Source: Oligoflexia bacterium
GTDB lineage: Bacteria; Bdellovibrionota; Bdellovibrionia; JABDDW01
Reading direction: 5' to 3'
Length of the DNA: 64,000 nucleotides
Assembly: GCA_034439615.1 (NCBI GenBank)
Contig: JAWXAT010000034.1
Location: forward strand, 1-64,000
Both the position numbers and the translations under genes were made by a program. The notes under the pieces are model-generated. The model was not told the origin of the DNA. It made no database searches and saw only the letters and a list, made by a program, of their open reading frames with translations. Below, piece by piece: positions 34,453 to 44,060 of the stretch (position 1 is its first letter; every line of letters starts with the position of its first letter).

Positions 34453-35331
34453 TCAATTGTTGAAAAGCCCCAGTTGCTCGCCAACCAAGGGTTGTGGTTT
34501 TTGGACGCTATCCATCAAAATTTCTTGTTTAAGAAGCCGGCCCCCATGGGTATCGATCACATAAAAGGAATTATCAGGGTATGTGTGCTTGAGGTCCTGC
34601 ATTGCTTCGATGATGAGCCTAATATTAAGGGGGTCATCATCAGACATACCAAATTGATGATTTGGGTTAAAACCGTACCGTTTAAATGCTTCTTGTACTG
34701 AAAACTTAATGGCCTCTTGTTTTAGTTTTGAGGTGTGCCACGTAAATTCTTTGTCACCCAATTGAGCTCGAATAATGCGATTACTCACTGGATACACACT
34801 TAAATAATTAGGATCACGACTCAAATGTTTATGACGTTTTAATATTCCAATTGATTCTTGAATTGTCTCAGGTTTGTGGCCACGAGCTGTAATAATAGAT
34901 AGTGGTCGTTCATTATGAACAGCATGCCAAAAGAAATTCCAGCTCGGCCCGCGCCATTCATGATGGGGCTGTGGAAGTATTCTTAAAAGATCTTCAATTA
35001 ATGGTTGTCGCCGGCGCTTAAAGAGTCGATCTATGAGACTTAATTGTTTGTGACGAAAACGCCTAAAACTTCCTGTTTGATCGCAAAATCTAATTTCATA
35101 ATCCTTCCAAGGCCCATCAAGACCGATGATTTCACCAATTGATGCAAATTCACGAGTGGAAAGACTTTTTTCTTCTCCAGTGTGTTTATTAAAAAGATAA
35201 AGCGGGGTCGGAAGGTATAAAACATTGTCGTCAAAATCGAAGAAATAAAAACTTCGACCACCTTTGGCGAAATTCCTATCGGGATGTCGCGGTAGTTCTA
35301 ATGGGAGTTCTAATTGGATTGTAGACTTCAT
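34453..35331 (-). CDS. HAD-like phosphatase-fold protein
   Basis: A 292-residue protein. The N-terminal FYFFDFDDNVLYLPTP carries a DxD nucleophile/acid pair of the HAD superfamily, LSIITARGHKP is motif II (Thr), and FGMSDDDPLN matches motif IV with acidic residues. The ends are DTHGGRLLKQEI and VGEQLGLFNN. The ATG at 35331 is taken as the start; the frame stays open to 35385 but no Shine-Dalgarno supports either. Predicted soluble phosphatase or hydrolase; substrate unknown. It overlaps no neighbour and stands alone. Confidence 0.7.
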   Translation of the reverse strand: MKSTIQLELPLELPRHPDRNFAKGGRSFYFFDFDDNVLYLPTPLYLFNKHTGEEKSLSTREFASIGEIIGLDGPWKDYEIRFCDQTGSFRRFRHKQLSLIDRLFKRRRQPLIEDLLRILPQPHHEWRGPSWNFFWHAVHNERPLSIITARGHKPETIQESIGILKRHKHLSRDPNYLSVYPVSNRIIRAQLGDKEFTWHTSKLKQEAIKFSVQEAFKRYGFNPNHQFGMSDDDPLNIRLIIEAMQDLKHTYPDNSFYVIDTHGGRLLKQEILMDSVQKPQPLVGEQLGLFNN

Positions 35332-35464
35332 AACACGGTCAATATGCGTCAAAGATGCCACAAAGTCAAATGACTCAAAGCACAACCAACTTAGATTCTT
35401 AAGGTTGTTGACTTATTTCTTGGTTATTTCTAACAAGGTGCCAGGGAATAAGGGGAACACAACT

Positions 35465-35833
35465 ATGAGAATTCACCATCTAGTTTTAGGGGCCATTTTA
35501 TTGTTAAGCACAAATGCATTGGCAGTGGGAGTTGGACGCGTCATTTGGTTATGTGATGGTCAAGTCATCGATGCTTACGTTCATGCACGAAAACATTCAT
35601 CAGGGTTGCTTTATAAAATTAGTGCTTTTAAACAAGGTAGAAATCAAATCTTACCTCTACTTGTCGAACCAGCTGTGCAAAATCAGACAAATAATTCAGC
35701 TATTGCGCATATCTTTAGAGGTGAACATTCAAATTTGACTATTGCTGCTAATCAAAATCAGCAAAGCATTTTACGAATTGTCATTAATAACAAACCACAC
35801 AAAATAGAGATGATCTGTAAGCCCATGAACTAA
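35465..35833 (+). CDS. Small secreted protein of unknown function
   Basis: A 122-residue protein with signal peptide MRIHHLVLGAILLLSTNALA. The mature part has two Cys (WLCDGQ and MICKPMN), which would form one disulfide closing a small beta domain. The ATG at 35465 has AAGGGG about 9 nt upstream. Genes either side run in the opposite direction, so it is transcribed alone. Not recognised. Confidence 0.72.
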   Translation: MRIHHLVLGAILLLSTNALAVGVGRVIWLCDGQVIDAYVHARKHSSGLLYKISAFKQGRNQILPLLVEPAVQNQTNNSAIAHIFRGEHSNLTIAANQNQQSILRIVINNKPHKIEMICKPMN

Positions 35834-35840
35834 ATTTTTC

Positions 35841-37235
35841 TTAGTCAACTGAGGGTTTAGTCATCAATTCAGGACGCATGTATTTGTCAAAACTTGCGGC
35901 GTCTAGAATCTTTAATGCAATTGCTGCTTCTTTGAGTGTTGTCCCATCAACATGTGCTTTTTTAGCAATTTTTGCCGCATTATCGTAACCGATATGGGGG
36001 TTAAGTGCCGTGACAAGCATCAGACATTTTTCTAAATCAGATTTTATTTTTGATTCATTTGCTATAATTCCTAAAGCACAATTTTCAACAAAACTCACCA
36101 CAGCATCTGAAAGTAAACGTACTGAGTGTAAAAAATTATGAATGATAACTGGCTTAAAAACATTAAGTTCAAAATTACCTGAGGCCCCTGCCATTTTTAT
36201 TGCTGTGTCGTTTCCAAAAACTTGAACACATACCATTGTTAGGGCTTCACTTTGAGTTGGATTAACTTTGCCCGGCATAATGGAGCTACCAGGTTCATTT
36301 TCTGGAATACTAAGTTCTCCAAAACCGCATCGAGGCCCACTTGCAAGCCAACGAATATCGTTTGCAACTTTCATACATGCCGTTGCCACTGAACAAAGTG
36401 CTCCACTTGCAAATACAATTGCATCGTGGGCCGCTAGTGCTTCAAATTTATTTGGAGCACTTACAAAGGGAAGGCCAGTAAGTTTTGAAATCTGTTTTGC
36501 AACTTTTTCTGCAAACTGAGGATGAGCGTTAAGCCCCGTTCCCACTGCGGTTCCGCCTTGAGCGAGTTCTAAGAGACCGGGCAAAACCAGTTCAATTCGT
36601 TTTATTCCATTTTCAACTTGAGCCACATAGCCTGAAAATTCTTGGCCTAATGTCAAAGGTGTTGCGTCTTGAAGATGTGTGCGCCCGACTTTTATAATTT
36701 TATCAAATTCGTTTGATTTTGCTTTAAGGGTCTTATGTAGAAGTTTAAGCGAAGGCAAAAGCTTATGATTGATTTGTTCAACGGCAGCAATATGCATCGC
36801 GGTTGGAAAGCAATCATTTGATGATTGGCTTTTATTGACATCGTCATTGGGATGAACGGGTTTTTTAGAACCCATTTCACCACTTAAAAGTTCAATGGCT
36901 CGATTAGATATCACTTCATTGGCGTTCATATTGGTTTGTGTACCACTACCCGTTTGCCAGACAACTAAAGGAAAATGATCATCGAGTTTTCCCTCAATGA
37001 CTTCATCAGCAGCTTGGCTTATGACCTTGGCTTTTTTATCTTCAAGAAGACCCAACTCACTGTTTACCTGTGCAGCTGCTTTTTTAAGTATTCCAAAGGC
37101 TCTGATCATCTCACGGGGAAAGCGATCGCCGCCAATTTTGAAGTTTTGAAGAGATCTTTGAGTTTGTGCTCCCCAATATCTATCGTTAGCAACTTCAATT
37201 TTACCCATAGAATCTGATTCGGTACGTAGCTTCAT
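35841..37235 (-). CDS. fumC: Class II fumarate hydratase
   Basis: A 464-residue fumarase C, converting fumarate and L-malate in the TCA cycle. Signatures: [19 protein letters not shown], the catalytic-loop [17 protein letters not shown] and [10 protein letters not shown]. The oxygen-stable class II enzyme is not an Fe-S protein. The start at 37235 has AAGGAG 8 nt before the ATG and gives the family N-terminus ([18 protein letters not shown]). The promoter should lie in the 79 bp between it and the divergent ABC permease gene. Confidence 0.96.
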   Translation of the reverse strand: MKLRTESDSMGKIEVANDRYWGAQTQRSLQNFKIGGDRFPREMIRAFGILKKAAAQVNSELGLLEDKKAKVISQAADEVIEGKLDDHFPLVVWQTGSGTQTNMNANEVISNRAIELLSGEMGSKKPVHPNDDVNKSQSSNDCFPTAMHIAAVEQINHKLLPSLKLLHKTLKAKSNEFDKIIKVGRTHLQDATPLTLGQEFSGYVAQVENGIKRIELVLPGLLELAQGGTAVGTGLNAHPQFAEKVAKQISKLTGLPFVSAPNKFEALAAHDAIVFASGALCSVATACMKVANDIRWLASGPRCGFGELSIPENEPGSSIMPGKVNPTQSEALTMVCVQVFGNDTAIKMAGASGNFELNVFKPVIIHNFLHSVRLLSDAVVSFVENCALGIIANESKIKSDLEKCLMLVTALNPHIGYDNAAKIAKKAHVDGTTLKEAAIALKILDAASFDKYMRPELMTKPSVD

Positions 37236-37314
37236 GTTTAATCTCCTTGAAATCCATTTTAGCTTACTGAAAAAGCAGGTTGAAACCAACTGAGAAAAAA
37301 GCTTAATTAACAAC

Positions 37315-39060
37315 ATGGCATTTCAGTTATCAATTCCGCGCCGTTTACTCTCGGTGCCAGACATTTTCATCTTCTTGTTGATAGGCGCTTCAATCTACGC
37401 ATTGACCGCTACTGGAGAACTTTGGCAGGCCGATTATCAACCTGTCACTGAAATTGATTTATCCGTGTCAGCACTACCGCGTTATGCGCTTTTTTCTGCA
37501 ATGCGAGGTCTTGCCGCTTATCTTATTTCTCTTACCTATACTCTTATCGTTGGGTATTGGGCCGCAAGATCTAAAGCTTTTGAGCGTGTATTTATTCCCA
37601 TCACTGACATCTTACAAAGTATTCCAGTTCTAGGTTTTTTACCTGGCCTCGTAATCGGACTCATCGCTGTTTTTCCGAGAACAAATATGGGGCTAGAGAT
37701 TGCAGCCATCATCATGATTTTCACAAGCCAAGCGTGGAACATGGTTTTTTCTTTTTACAATTCTCTTAAATCAATTCCCGAAGATTATCTCGAAGCAGCA
37801 AAGATGATGGGTTTTAATGCATGGGATCGCTTTTGGCGTTTAGAGATGCCTTTTGCAGCTACAGGTCTTGCTTGGAACAGTTTGATCTCTATGGCAGGGG
37901 GATGGTTTTTCTTAAGTATCTGTGAAGCGTTCACTTTAGGTGATCGACAATTCAGATTACCTGGGATTGGCGCTTATATGGCCGTAGCTATCAATCAAGG
38001 AAATGGCGACGCCATCATTTATGGCATTGTGGCTATGCTCTCACTTATTATTGTTTTAGATTTTCTAATTTGGCATCCGATTTTGTCATGGGTTCGAAGG
38101 TTTCGTTTAGAAGAAACACCCGGCAATGACCCGACTGAACCACTTATGCTTTTAGTATTAAAAGAATCGCGTATCATTCGCTGGATTCGCTATCTCTATC
38201 GTCGTTATATCGCACGACGAGAATTTAGTACTGATGGAGCTTTTAGTGTTATTCCCATAAAAACTCTTCCACAAGTTCCGCAAGAAGTTAAAAAGAAACT
38301 TTGGTCAAAGTCTTTAAAGTACGTGGCCCCAGTTTTGTGGATTGTGCTCACTATAATTCTTATAAATGGCTCAATTAAACTCATTCAAACGTTATCGATT
38401 GTTCCGTTTGAGACATGGTTAAGACTTCTTAAAAATACCTCATTTAGTTTTATTAGAATTGCGGGTGCGGTAACACTTTGCGCTCTTTGGGCTATTCCTG
38501 TTGGAATCTGGATTGGGTTATCAGCCAAACGAATTCGCATTGCTCAGCCAATTATACAATTACTTGCGTCGTTTCCGGCTCCAATGTTGTATCCGTTAGT
38601 CTTAGGAATATTTCTGCAACTAGGTGTGAATTTTGAAATCGTTGCCATGATTTTGATGTTTTTAGCTGTTCAGTGGTACGTGCTGTTTAATGTTTTAGCG
38701 GGTGCCTTAAAAATCTCTCGTGAACTAAACGATACATTAGTGCTCATTAATACAACTCGTAAAGAGCGTTGGAAACTTTTATATTTACCAAGCGTGTTTC
38801 CAGCATTGGTTCCAGGCCTTGCAGCAGCGACTGGGGGGTCTTGGAATGCGAGCATTGTTGCTGAGTACATTGTATATAAGGGAAAAGTCTTCGCCGCCAA
38901 CGGGCTTGGTGCAGAAATTAGTATCGCTGCATCAAATGCTAATTTTCCTGTGCTAGCAGCGAGCCTCACAATCATGGTAGTAGTAGTAGTACTTTTGAAT
39001 CGCACTTTGTGGGCGTACTTATACAAACTTTCACAAACGCGCTACCGAATGGATATATAG
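37315..39060 (+). CDS. ABC importer permease with two fused permease units
   Basis: A 581-residue inner-membrane protein made of two BPD-type permease domains in tandem: residues ~60-270 (EAA-like loop [22 protein letters not shown]) and ~340-575 (second EAA-like loop [22 protein letters not shown]). Each has about six helices. The family resembles NitT/TauT-type importers (nitrate, sulfonate, bicarbonate). Both halves of the translocation channel come from one chain. Its stop abuts the ATG of the ATPase gene (TAG/ATG), so they are co-translated. There is no substrate-binding protein gene nearby. Confidence 0.88.
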   Translation: MAFQLSIPRRLLSVPDIFIFLLIGASIYALTATGELWQADYQPVTEIDLSVSALPRYALFSAMRGLAAYLISLTYTLIVGYWAARSKAFERVFIPITDILQSIPVLGFLPGLVIGLIAVFPRTNMGLEIAAIIMIFTSQAWNMVFSFYNSLKSIPEDYLEAAKMMGFNAWDRFWRLEMPFAATGLAWNSLISMAGGWFFLSICEAFTLGDRQFRLPGIGAYMAVAINQGNGDAIIYGIVAMLSLIIVLDFLIWHPILSWVRRFRLEETPGNDPTEPLMLLVLKESRIIRWIRYLYRRYIARREFSTDGAFSVIPIKTLPQVPQEVKKKLWSKSLKYVAPVLWIVLTIILINGSIKLIQTLSIVPFETWLRLLKNTSFSFIRIAGAVTLCALWAIPVGIWIGLSAKRIRIAQPIIQLLASFPAPMLYPLVLGIFLQLGVNFEIVAMILMFLAVQWYVLFNVLAGALKISRELNDTLVLINTTRKERWKLLYLPSVFPALVPGLAAATGGSWNASIVAEYIVYKGKVFAANGLGAEISIAASNANFPVLAASLTIMVVVVVLLNRTLWAYLYKLSQTRYRMDI

Positions 39061-40383
39061 ATGGCAACTCCGTTTATTGAACTTAAAAATGTATCAAAGA
39101 ATTTTGTTTTAGAATCTGGAACCGAAATCCGCGTTCTTAAAGATATTAATCTTTCATTAGATCAAGAAAATCTTATTGCCATACTGGGCCCTTCAGGTTC
39201 GGGCAAATCAACTTGTCTACGTGTTATGTGCGGCCTCCTTAAACCTGATTCCGGCGATGTACTTTCAAATGGAAAACCACTTGAGGGTACAAATTATGAT
39301 GTGGCTCTAGTATTTCAGTCGTTTGCATTGTTTCCCTGGGAAACTGTTTACAATAATATTGAATTAGCACTGAGTCCGCTCAAGTTACCAGAACGTGAAG
39401 CTCGAGCTCGCGTTAAAAAAGCAATCGATCTTGTGGGCCTTGAAGGTTTTGAAGAAGCTTATCCACGAGAACTTGCGGGCGGAATGAAACAACGTGTGGG
39501 TATCGCTCGAGCCCTTGTCATGGAACGCCCCATTTTATTTTTAGATGAACCATTTAGTTCTCTAGATATTTTAACTGCCGATACAATGCGCTGGGAGATG
39601 GTGAATATCTGGCAATCAAAAAACACAGCTGTTCGTACTATGGTTTTAGTGACACATAATATTCAAGAGGCCGTCTATATGGCCAAACGCATTTTGATCA
39701 TGGGGTCAAACCCGGGTCATATTCGAGCCGAACTGGTAAATGATCTTGCTTACCCGCGAGATGAAAACGGCCCCGCGTTTAGAAGAATGGTATCGCGCAT
39801 TCATGAACTCATAGCTGAATCAGTGATTCCTGATATGACAACACCCTCTGCTTACACAGCCACATCAATGATACCCAAAGTTGTACGTGAACCGCCCATT
39901 GAAACAATTCCAAATGTACAAATCGGAGCCGTTATTGGTCTTGTGGAAGCAATTACTGATCAAGGTGGTACAGCAGATATTTTTGAACTCGGACCAAAAA
40001 TCGGAAAAGATTACGGCACGACTTTGTATATGGTAAAAGCCGCTGAACTATTAGATCTCGTTGATACGCCAAAACACATGGTAATTTTGACTGATCTAGG
40101 AAGACGTTTTGTAGATGGTGATATCAACGTGCGAAAGCGTGTACTCCATGAACTTTTTGGCGCACTCAAGATCGTTCAATTGACTACGAATTTACTCAGA
40201 ATCGAAGAAACTTTACGCATTCAGATTGAAACCTTAACTGAACGAGTGAGTGAATGGTTGCCCAATGAGAATCCTCATCAGATTGTAGAGACGTTAGTAT
40301 CTTGGGGGCGATTTGCCGAATATTTTGGTTACAACGACGATACAAAAGAAGTGTATCTCGACGTCGGCCAAGAAACTTTATAA
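39061..40383 (+). CDS. ABC importer ATPase with C-terminal AAA-associated domain
   Basis: A 440-residue ATPase. Walker A is GPSGSGKST at 43-51, Q-loop LVFQSFALFPW, signature LAGGMKQRVGIARAL (LAGGM for the usual LSGGQ), Walker B ILFLDEPFSSLD and H-loop VTHNIQEA. After about residue 265 comes an extra ~170-residue helical, winged-helix-like domain (IGLVEAITDQGGTADIFELG onwards) known in NitT/TauT/bicarbonate-type ATPases as the AAA-associated C-terminal domain, thought to regulate transport. It works with the fused permease. Substrate not determinable. Confidence 0.9.
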   Translation: MATPFIELKNVSKNFVLESGTEIRVLKDINLSLDQENLIAILGPSGSGKSTCLRVMCGLLKPDSGDVLSNGKPLEGTNYDVALVFQSFALFPWETVYNNIELALSPLKLPEREARARVKKAIDLVGLEGFEEAYPRELAGGMKQRVGIARALVMERPILFLDEPFSSLDILTADTMRWEMVNIWQSKNTAVRTMVLVTHNIQEAVYMAKRILIMGSNPGHIRAELVNDLAYPRDENGPAFRRMVSRIHELIAESVIPDMTTPSAYTATSMIPKVVREPPIETIPNVQIGAVIGLVEAITDQGGTADIFELGPKIGKDYGTTLYMVKAAELLDLVDTPKHMVILTDLGRRFVDGDINVRKRVLHELFGALKIVQLTTNLLRIEETLRIQIETLTERVSEWLPNENPHQIVETLVSWGRFAEYFGYNDDTKEVYLDVGQETL

Positions 40384-40444
40384 AAATTCAATGTCGAGCG
40401 ATGAAAAATCTGACAAATATTTTTGACAAATATTGAGGTTCAAA

Positions 40445-40690
40445 ATGGCAAAAGACTTATTAGATTTACATGGTTTTAAAACCGACGAAGTTTTTGATGC
40501 CGTTGATAATTTCATTATGTCGGTGAATCAAAACAATCTCAAACGCGCACGCATCATGACCGGCAAGGGCACAGGGGTTGTTAAAAAAGTCGTCATCGAT
40601 TATCTCAAACAAGCCAAATATCCCTGGCAATACGAAAAACTATCCAATGGAAAAAACAACGAAGGCGTTTTGGTTGTCTTTTTAGATTAA
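40445..40690 (+). CDS. Stand-alone Smr domain protein
   Basis: An 81-residue protein that is a single Smr (small MutS-related) domain: LDLHGFKTDE (DLHG motif) at the start and ARIMTGKGTGVVKKVVIDYL, matching the family GKGxG loop, at the centre. Smr domains nick or bind branched DNA or cleave mRNA. Here no MutS2 is fused. GAGG lies about 8 nt before the ATG at 40445. It follows the ABC ATPase by 61 bp on the same strand; functional linkage is not obvious. Confidence 0.87.
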   Translation: MAKDLLDLHGFKTDEVFDAVDNFIMSVNQNNLKRARIMTGKGTGVVKKVVIDYLKQAKYPWQYEKLSNGKNNEGVLVVFLD

Positions 40691-40783
40691 TATTTTCTAT
40701 CGAACTTTGCATTTAACCATTCATTTCACTGTTACTTCAAGCATCCGCCTGACCGACCACTTCACCGATATCCGTTCACCCAC

Positions 40784-40827
40784 CCTATGAAGTTAGGCTC
40801 CTATTAGATGCCTAACTCCATAGGAGC
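40784..40827. promoter_or_regulatory. Overlapping inverted repeats upstream of the mobile-mystery-A-like gene
   Basis: CCTATG-A-AGTTAGGC and GCCTAACT-C-CATAGG form a 15-bp imperfect hairpin (40784-40824) in the 166-bp gap after the Smr gene. GCTCCTA (40796-40802) and TAGGAGC (40821-40827) give an alternative, mutually exclusive stem. It lies about 30 bp before the ATG at 40857, which suits an operator of the encoded HTH protein or an RNA switch. Confidence 0.55.
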
Positions 40828-40856
40828 ATTCAAAGGTCATGCGAAGGAAGAGACAT

Positions 40857-41395
40857 ATGAAGAATGTAATTAATCAAGCAACCCCTCATGATGCTGAGTT
40901 AGATTCGAAGCAAATTTTTGAAGCCTTTTACATTTGGTATCGAAATTACGAGCACAAAGAATTAGATAATCAAATCAAACCCTTTCTTAATCTGGCAGTT
41001 CCAATTCAATCTGAGGGATGGCTTCGAAAAGTTAGACAAGCTCTGTATTTATCAAGTGGTGAAGTTGCCAAAAGAATAAATATGTCGCGCGGTGGGTACA
41101 CGAATATGGAATGGAACGTAATGAAGAAAGTGGCAACATTACCTTAAAAGTACTTAAGCGAACCGCAGAAATGATGGATTGTGAACTGCTCTATATAATC
41201 AGACCCAAAAAAAGAATGATGTTTTCTGAAGTTATTTGGAATTCTGTTCTAAACAAAGCGCTGAGCCACCATTGGGTAAAATCACGACCTAAACTTTTAA
41301 AATATCGAGCGTTGGCTGCGGTTATTCGATGGCATATTGAAGATCCGCAATTCAGACTTAATCAGAAATGGTGTGTTAGACACGTCAGAAAATAA
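40857..41395 (+). pseudogene. Mobile mystery protein A-like HTH regulator, split by a 5-bp duplication
   Basis: The first frame (40857-41147) reads GWLRKVRQALYLSSGEVAKR, an XRE-type helix-turn-helix, then breaks into NVMKKVATLP. The rest continues in another frame (SGNITLKVLKRTAEMMDCEL onwards to 41395), exactly the C-terminal half expected of mobile mystery protein A (HTH, then ES/NGTITL-like strand, then CELLY). At the junction, ATGGA occurs twice in tandem; removing one copy restores a single frame. GGAAG precedes the ATG. In its usual setting this regulator sits beside a Fic-domain protein (mobile mystery B), which is absent here. Possible phase variation or simple decay. Confidence 0.75.
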
Positions 41396-41435
41396 TGTTT
41401 GCTGATGCGCCATACCATCATGCTACGCTCATTTC

Positions 41436-42665
41436 ATGAGCTCATCATTTTGGAAAAACTTCTTTAGCGGGCGCATGCTCATCACTTTTCTTCTGGGTCT
41501 TAGCTCAGGAGCTCCACTTCTCATGACAGGCTCTACACTTCAAGCTTGGATGACTGATGAAAAAGTTGATCTTGCTCTCATCGGTGTTTTTTCACTCGTT
41601 GGAATTCCATATACATTAAAGTTTTTGTGGTCACCAGTCATGGATCGCTACACCCCACCATTTCTAGGTCGTAGACGTGGGTGGATACTCATCACACAGA
41701 TTTTACTAGCCCTTGCTATCGCTGGTCTTAGCTTTACAAAACCAGCGGAATCACCCTGGCTCGTAGCAGTACTCGCTCTTTGCGTGACTTTTTTTAGCGC
41801 GAGTCAAGATATCGTTGTTGATGCCTACAGAAGAGAAATACTTAAGCCTCAAGAATTTGGAATCGGCTCATCTTATTATGTCTTCGGGTATCGCATGGGA
41901 CTTCTCATTTCAGGAGCCTTTGCACTTTATCTTGCAGATCAAATTCCTTGGAACCAGGTCTATCTTTTATTAGCTGGGGTTATGCTTTTATGTACGGTGT
42001 TTACGATTTTTGCGCCAAATCCTCCTGGCAATATTGCTCCACCACGGTCACTAAAAGCTGCCGTGATTGAACCATTTATTGATTATTTTAAGCGTCGTGG
42101 AGCCATTGAAGTTTTGATTTTTCTATTGCTCTATAAAATCGGCGACAACATGGCTGCAAGCATGACGACACCATTTGTTTTAGGCATTGGTTTTACCAAA
42201 ACTCAATACGCTGCCATCGCAAAAACATTAGGTCTCGCTGCTTTGATTTTTGGTGGATTCATCGGCGGTGGACTGCTTGTAAAAATTGGACTCAAAAGAT
42301 CATTATGGATCTTTGGAATATTTCAAGCCGCATCAACTGCTTTATTCTCAGTTCTTGCCAAAATCGGCCCCGACAATACTTGGCTCACGATTACGATCGT
42401 TGTTGAGCAACTCACTGCAGGCATGGGAAGTGCGGCTTTTGCTGCATTTATGCTAGGCCTTACAAATAAAAAATTTACGGCCACTCAGTATGCACTTTTA
42501 AGCAGTCTTATGGGAATTCCTCGAGTCATCATTTCAGCCCCGACTGGTTTACTTGCAAAACATGTTGGGTGGGTCGAGTTTTTCATCATCTGCACAGTTG
42601 TCGCTATTCCTGGGCTTTTGATGCTTTTGCGTTTTAATAAGTGGCATGAAGAATCACCACAATGA
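41436..42665 (+). CDS. ampG: AmpG-type MFS muropeptide permease
   Basis: A 409-residue, 12-helix transporter of the AmpG family, which imports anhydro-muropeptides for peptidoglycan recycling. Diagnostic segments: LLGLSSGAPLLMTGSTLQAWM in helix 1, PYTLKFLWSPVMDRYTPPF, GRRRGW, and SQDIVVDAYRRE. The C-terminal half retains GDNMAASMTTPFVL. The protein is shorter than E. coli AmpG (491 aa) as in many non-enteric relatives. Its 3' end overlaps the srkA start by about 20 bp. Confidence 0.9.
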   Translation: MSSSFWKNFFSGRMLITFLLGLSSGAPLLMTGSTLQAWMTDEKVDLALIGVFSLVGIPYTLKFLWSPVMDRYTPPFLGRRRGWILITQILLALAIAGLSFTKPAESPWLVAVLALCVTFFSASQDIVVDAYRREILKPQEFGIGSSYYVFGYRMGLLISGAFALYLADQIPWNQVYLLLAGVMLLCTVFTIFAPNPPGNIAPPRSLKAAVIEPFIDYFKRRGAIEVLIFLLLYKIGDNMAASMTTPFVLGIGFTKTQYAAIAKTLGLAALIFGGFIGGGLLVKIGLKRSLWIFGIFQAASTALFSVLAKIGPDNTWLTITIVVEQLTAGMGSAAFAAFMLGLTNKKFTATQYALLSSLMGIPRVIISAPTGLLAKHVGWVEFFIICTVVAIPGLLMLLRFNKWHEESPQ

Positions 42666-43641
42666 TACACCACTATCTATGTCAGACTTCTTTTACGATC
42701 TAACACCTGAACATATTTTATCTGCCATCGAACAAGTTGGACAACGTTCTACGGGGCGTTGTTATGCACTTAATAGTCTAGAAAATCGTGTCTATGAAGT
42801 AGAGCTCGAAGATAACTCAAAAGTAGTCGGAAAATTCTATCGCCCAGGTCGCTGGACACGTGATGCGATTTTAGAAGAACATGAGTTTTTAAAAGATCTC
42901 GCAGCCGCTGAAATCCCCGTAGCTGAACCTCTCAAACTTCAAGATGGCTCCACCCTTGGTACCGCTGAAGGCGGAATCATGTTTTCTGTGTTCCCTAAAC
43001 TTCGAGGCCGGGCTCCTGAAGAACTTAATGATCAACAACTTTTGCAATTAGGCCGTTTTTTAGGACGTATTCATAATGTTGGCGCAAGTAAAAAAGCTAG
43101 TCATCGAATATTACTCACACCTGAAACTTACGGAGTAAACCCGTTAAAGTTCTTAAGTGAAAATAACTGGCTATCTCTTGAAATTGCCACTCGCTATAAA
43201 CAGGTGGTTCAAGAAATCCTAGATATTTCTACACCGTGGTTTGCAAATATAAAAACCCATCGCATTCACGGCGACTGTCATCTCGGAAATCTTCTCTACA
43301 ACAATGACGGCCCATTTTTCTTAGATTTTGATGACATGGTCACAGGTCCTCCGGTTCAAGATCTTTGGCTTTTGGTACCCGGTAATGACGAGCAAGCTCT
43401 CAAAGATCGTGATGTGTTTTTAAAGGGCTATACTGAAATGAGAGAATTTGATTTTACAAGTCTTAGACTTGTTGAACCACTGAGAGCTTTTAGGTTTATT
43501 CACTATTCTGCATGGATTGCGAAACGCTGGAAAGACCCTGCATTTCCTAGAATATTTCCAGATTTTAATACTCACAAATATTGGTCATCTGAATTATTAG
43601 ATTTAGAAAAACAACTAAATTTTATTAAGACTCTGAACTGA
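42646..43641 (+). CDS. srkA: SrkA/YihE-like stress-response Ser/Thr kinase
   Basis: A 331-residue kinase-fold protein of the SrkA (YihE) family, which phosphorylates Ser/Thr and limits stress-induced death in E. coli. Segments: VVGKFYRPGRWTRDAILEEH with the nucleotide Lys and the family-specific KFYRPGRW, brenner-type catalytic loop RIHGDCHLGNLLYN, and metal-binding FLDFDDMVTGPP. The first ATG at 42646 overlaps ampG; a second at 42679 (MSDFFYDL) is also a plausible start. Coupled with ampG; cell-wall or stress linkage is inference. Confidence 0.93.
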   Translation: MKNHHNDTPLSMSDFFYDLTPEHILSAIEQVGQRSTGRCYALNSLENRVYEVELEDNSKVVGKFYRPGRWTRDAILEEHEFLKDLAAAEIPVAEPLKLQDGSTLGTAEGGIMFSVFPKLRGRAPEELNDQQLLQLGRFLGRIHNVGASKKASHRILLTPETYGVNPLKFLSENNWLSLEIATRYKQVVQEILDISTPWFANIKTHRIHGDCHLGNLLYNNDGPFFLDFDDMVTGPPVQDLWLLVPGNDEQALKDRDVFLKGYTEMREFDFTSLRLVEPLRAFRFIHYSAWIAKRWKDPAFPRIFPDFNTHKYWSSELLDLEKQLNFIKTLN

Positions 43642-43646
43642 TTTAA

Positions 43647-43913
43647 TTATTCTACAGTGTCTATGGCGAGTAAATCGGCATCTAATTGATCAGTCTTTTC
43701 TTGTAAGCTTCTCATTGTATGTGCTCTTTGTGCCTCATGATTTGCAACCACAATGTCTTCAGGGTTACTTTTAAAATCTTCAGCTGTGAAGACAACATGA
43801 GTCACTTTAAGCTTCTTAATTCCAGCTTTCGCTTTATCAGCTTGAGCTGATAAAGAAATGCCCATAATTAATGTTAAAACAGCTACGTAATTTATTATCT
43901 TTATTGAGTTCAT
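43647..43913 (-). CDS. Small secreted protein
   Basis: An 88-residue protein with signal peptide MNSIKIINYVAVLTLIMGIS ending near AQA. The mature ~65 residues are charged and probably helical, with KLKVTHVVFTAEDF and a Glu/Asp-rich end. AAGGGG lies about 9 nt upstream of the ATG. It converges with srkA. Not recognised; periplasmic by its leader. Confidence 0.68.
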   Translation of the reverse strand: MNSIKIINYVAVLTLIMGISLSAQADKAKAGIKKLKVTHVVFTAEDFKSNPEDIVVANHEAQRAHTMRSLQEKTDQLDADLLAIDTVE

Positions 43914-44060
43914 TTTTATTCCCCTTTATTCCCCTGCCGTAATGGCTTACCTCCCTATAGAGCACGGGATATGCCGCATCGGTTCAATCACCGAAGTTTA
44001 TAGCGATTTTGACCGTCTAAACTTTTGACACCCGTCTGATCTTTGATAGACACTTATTCT

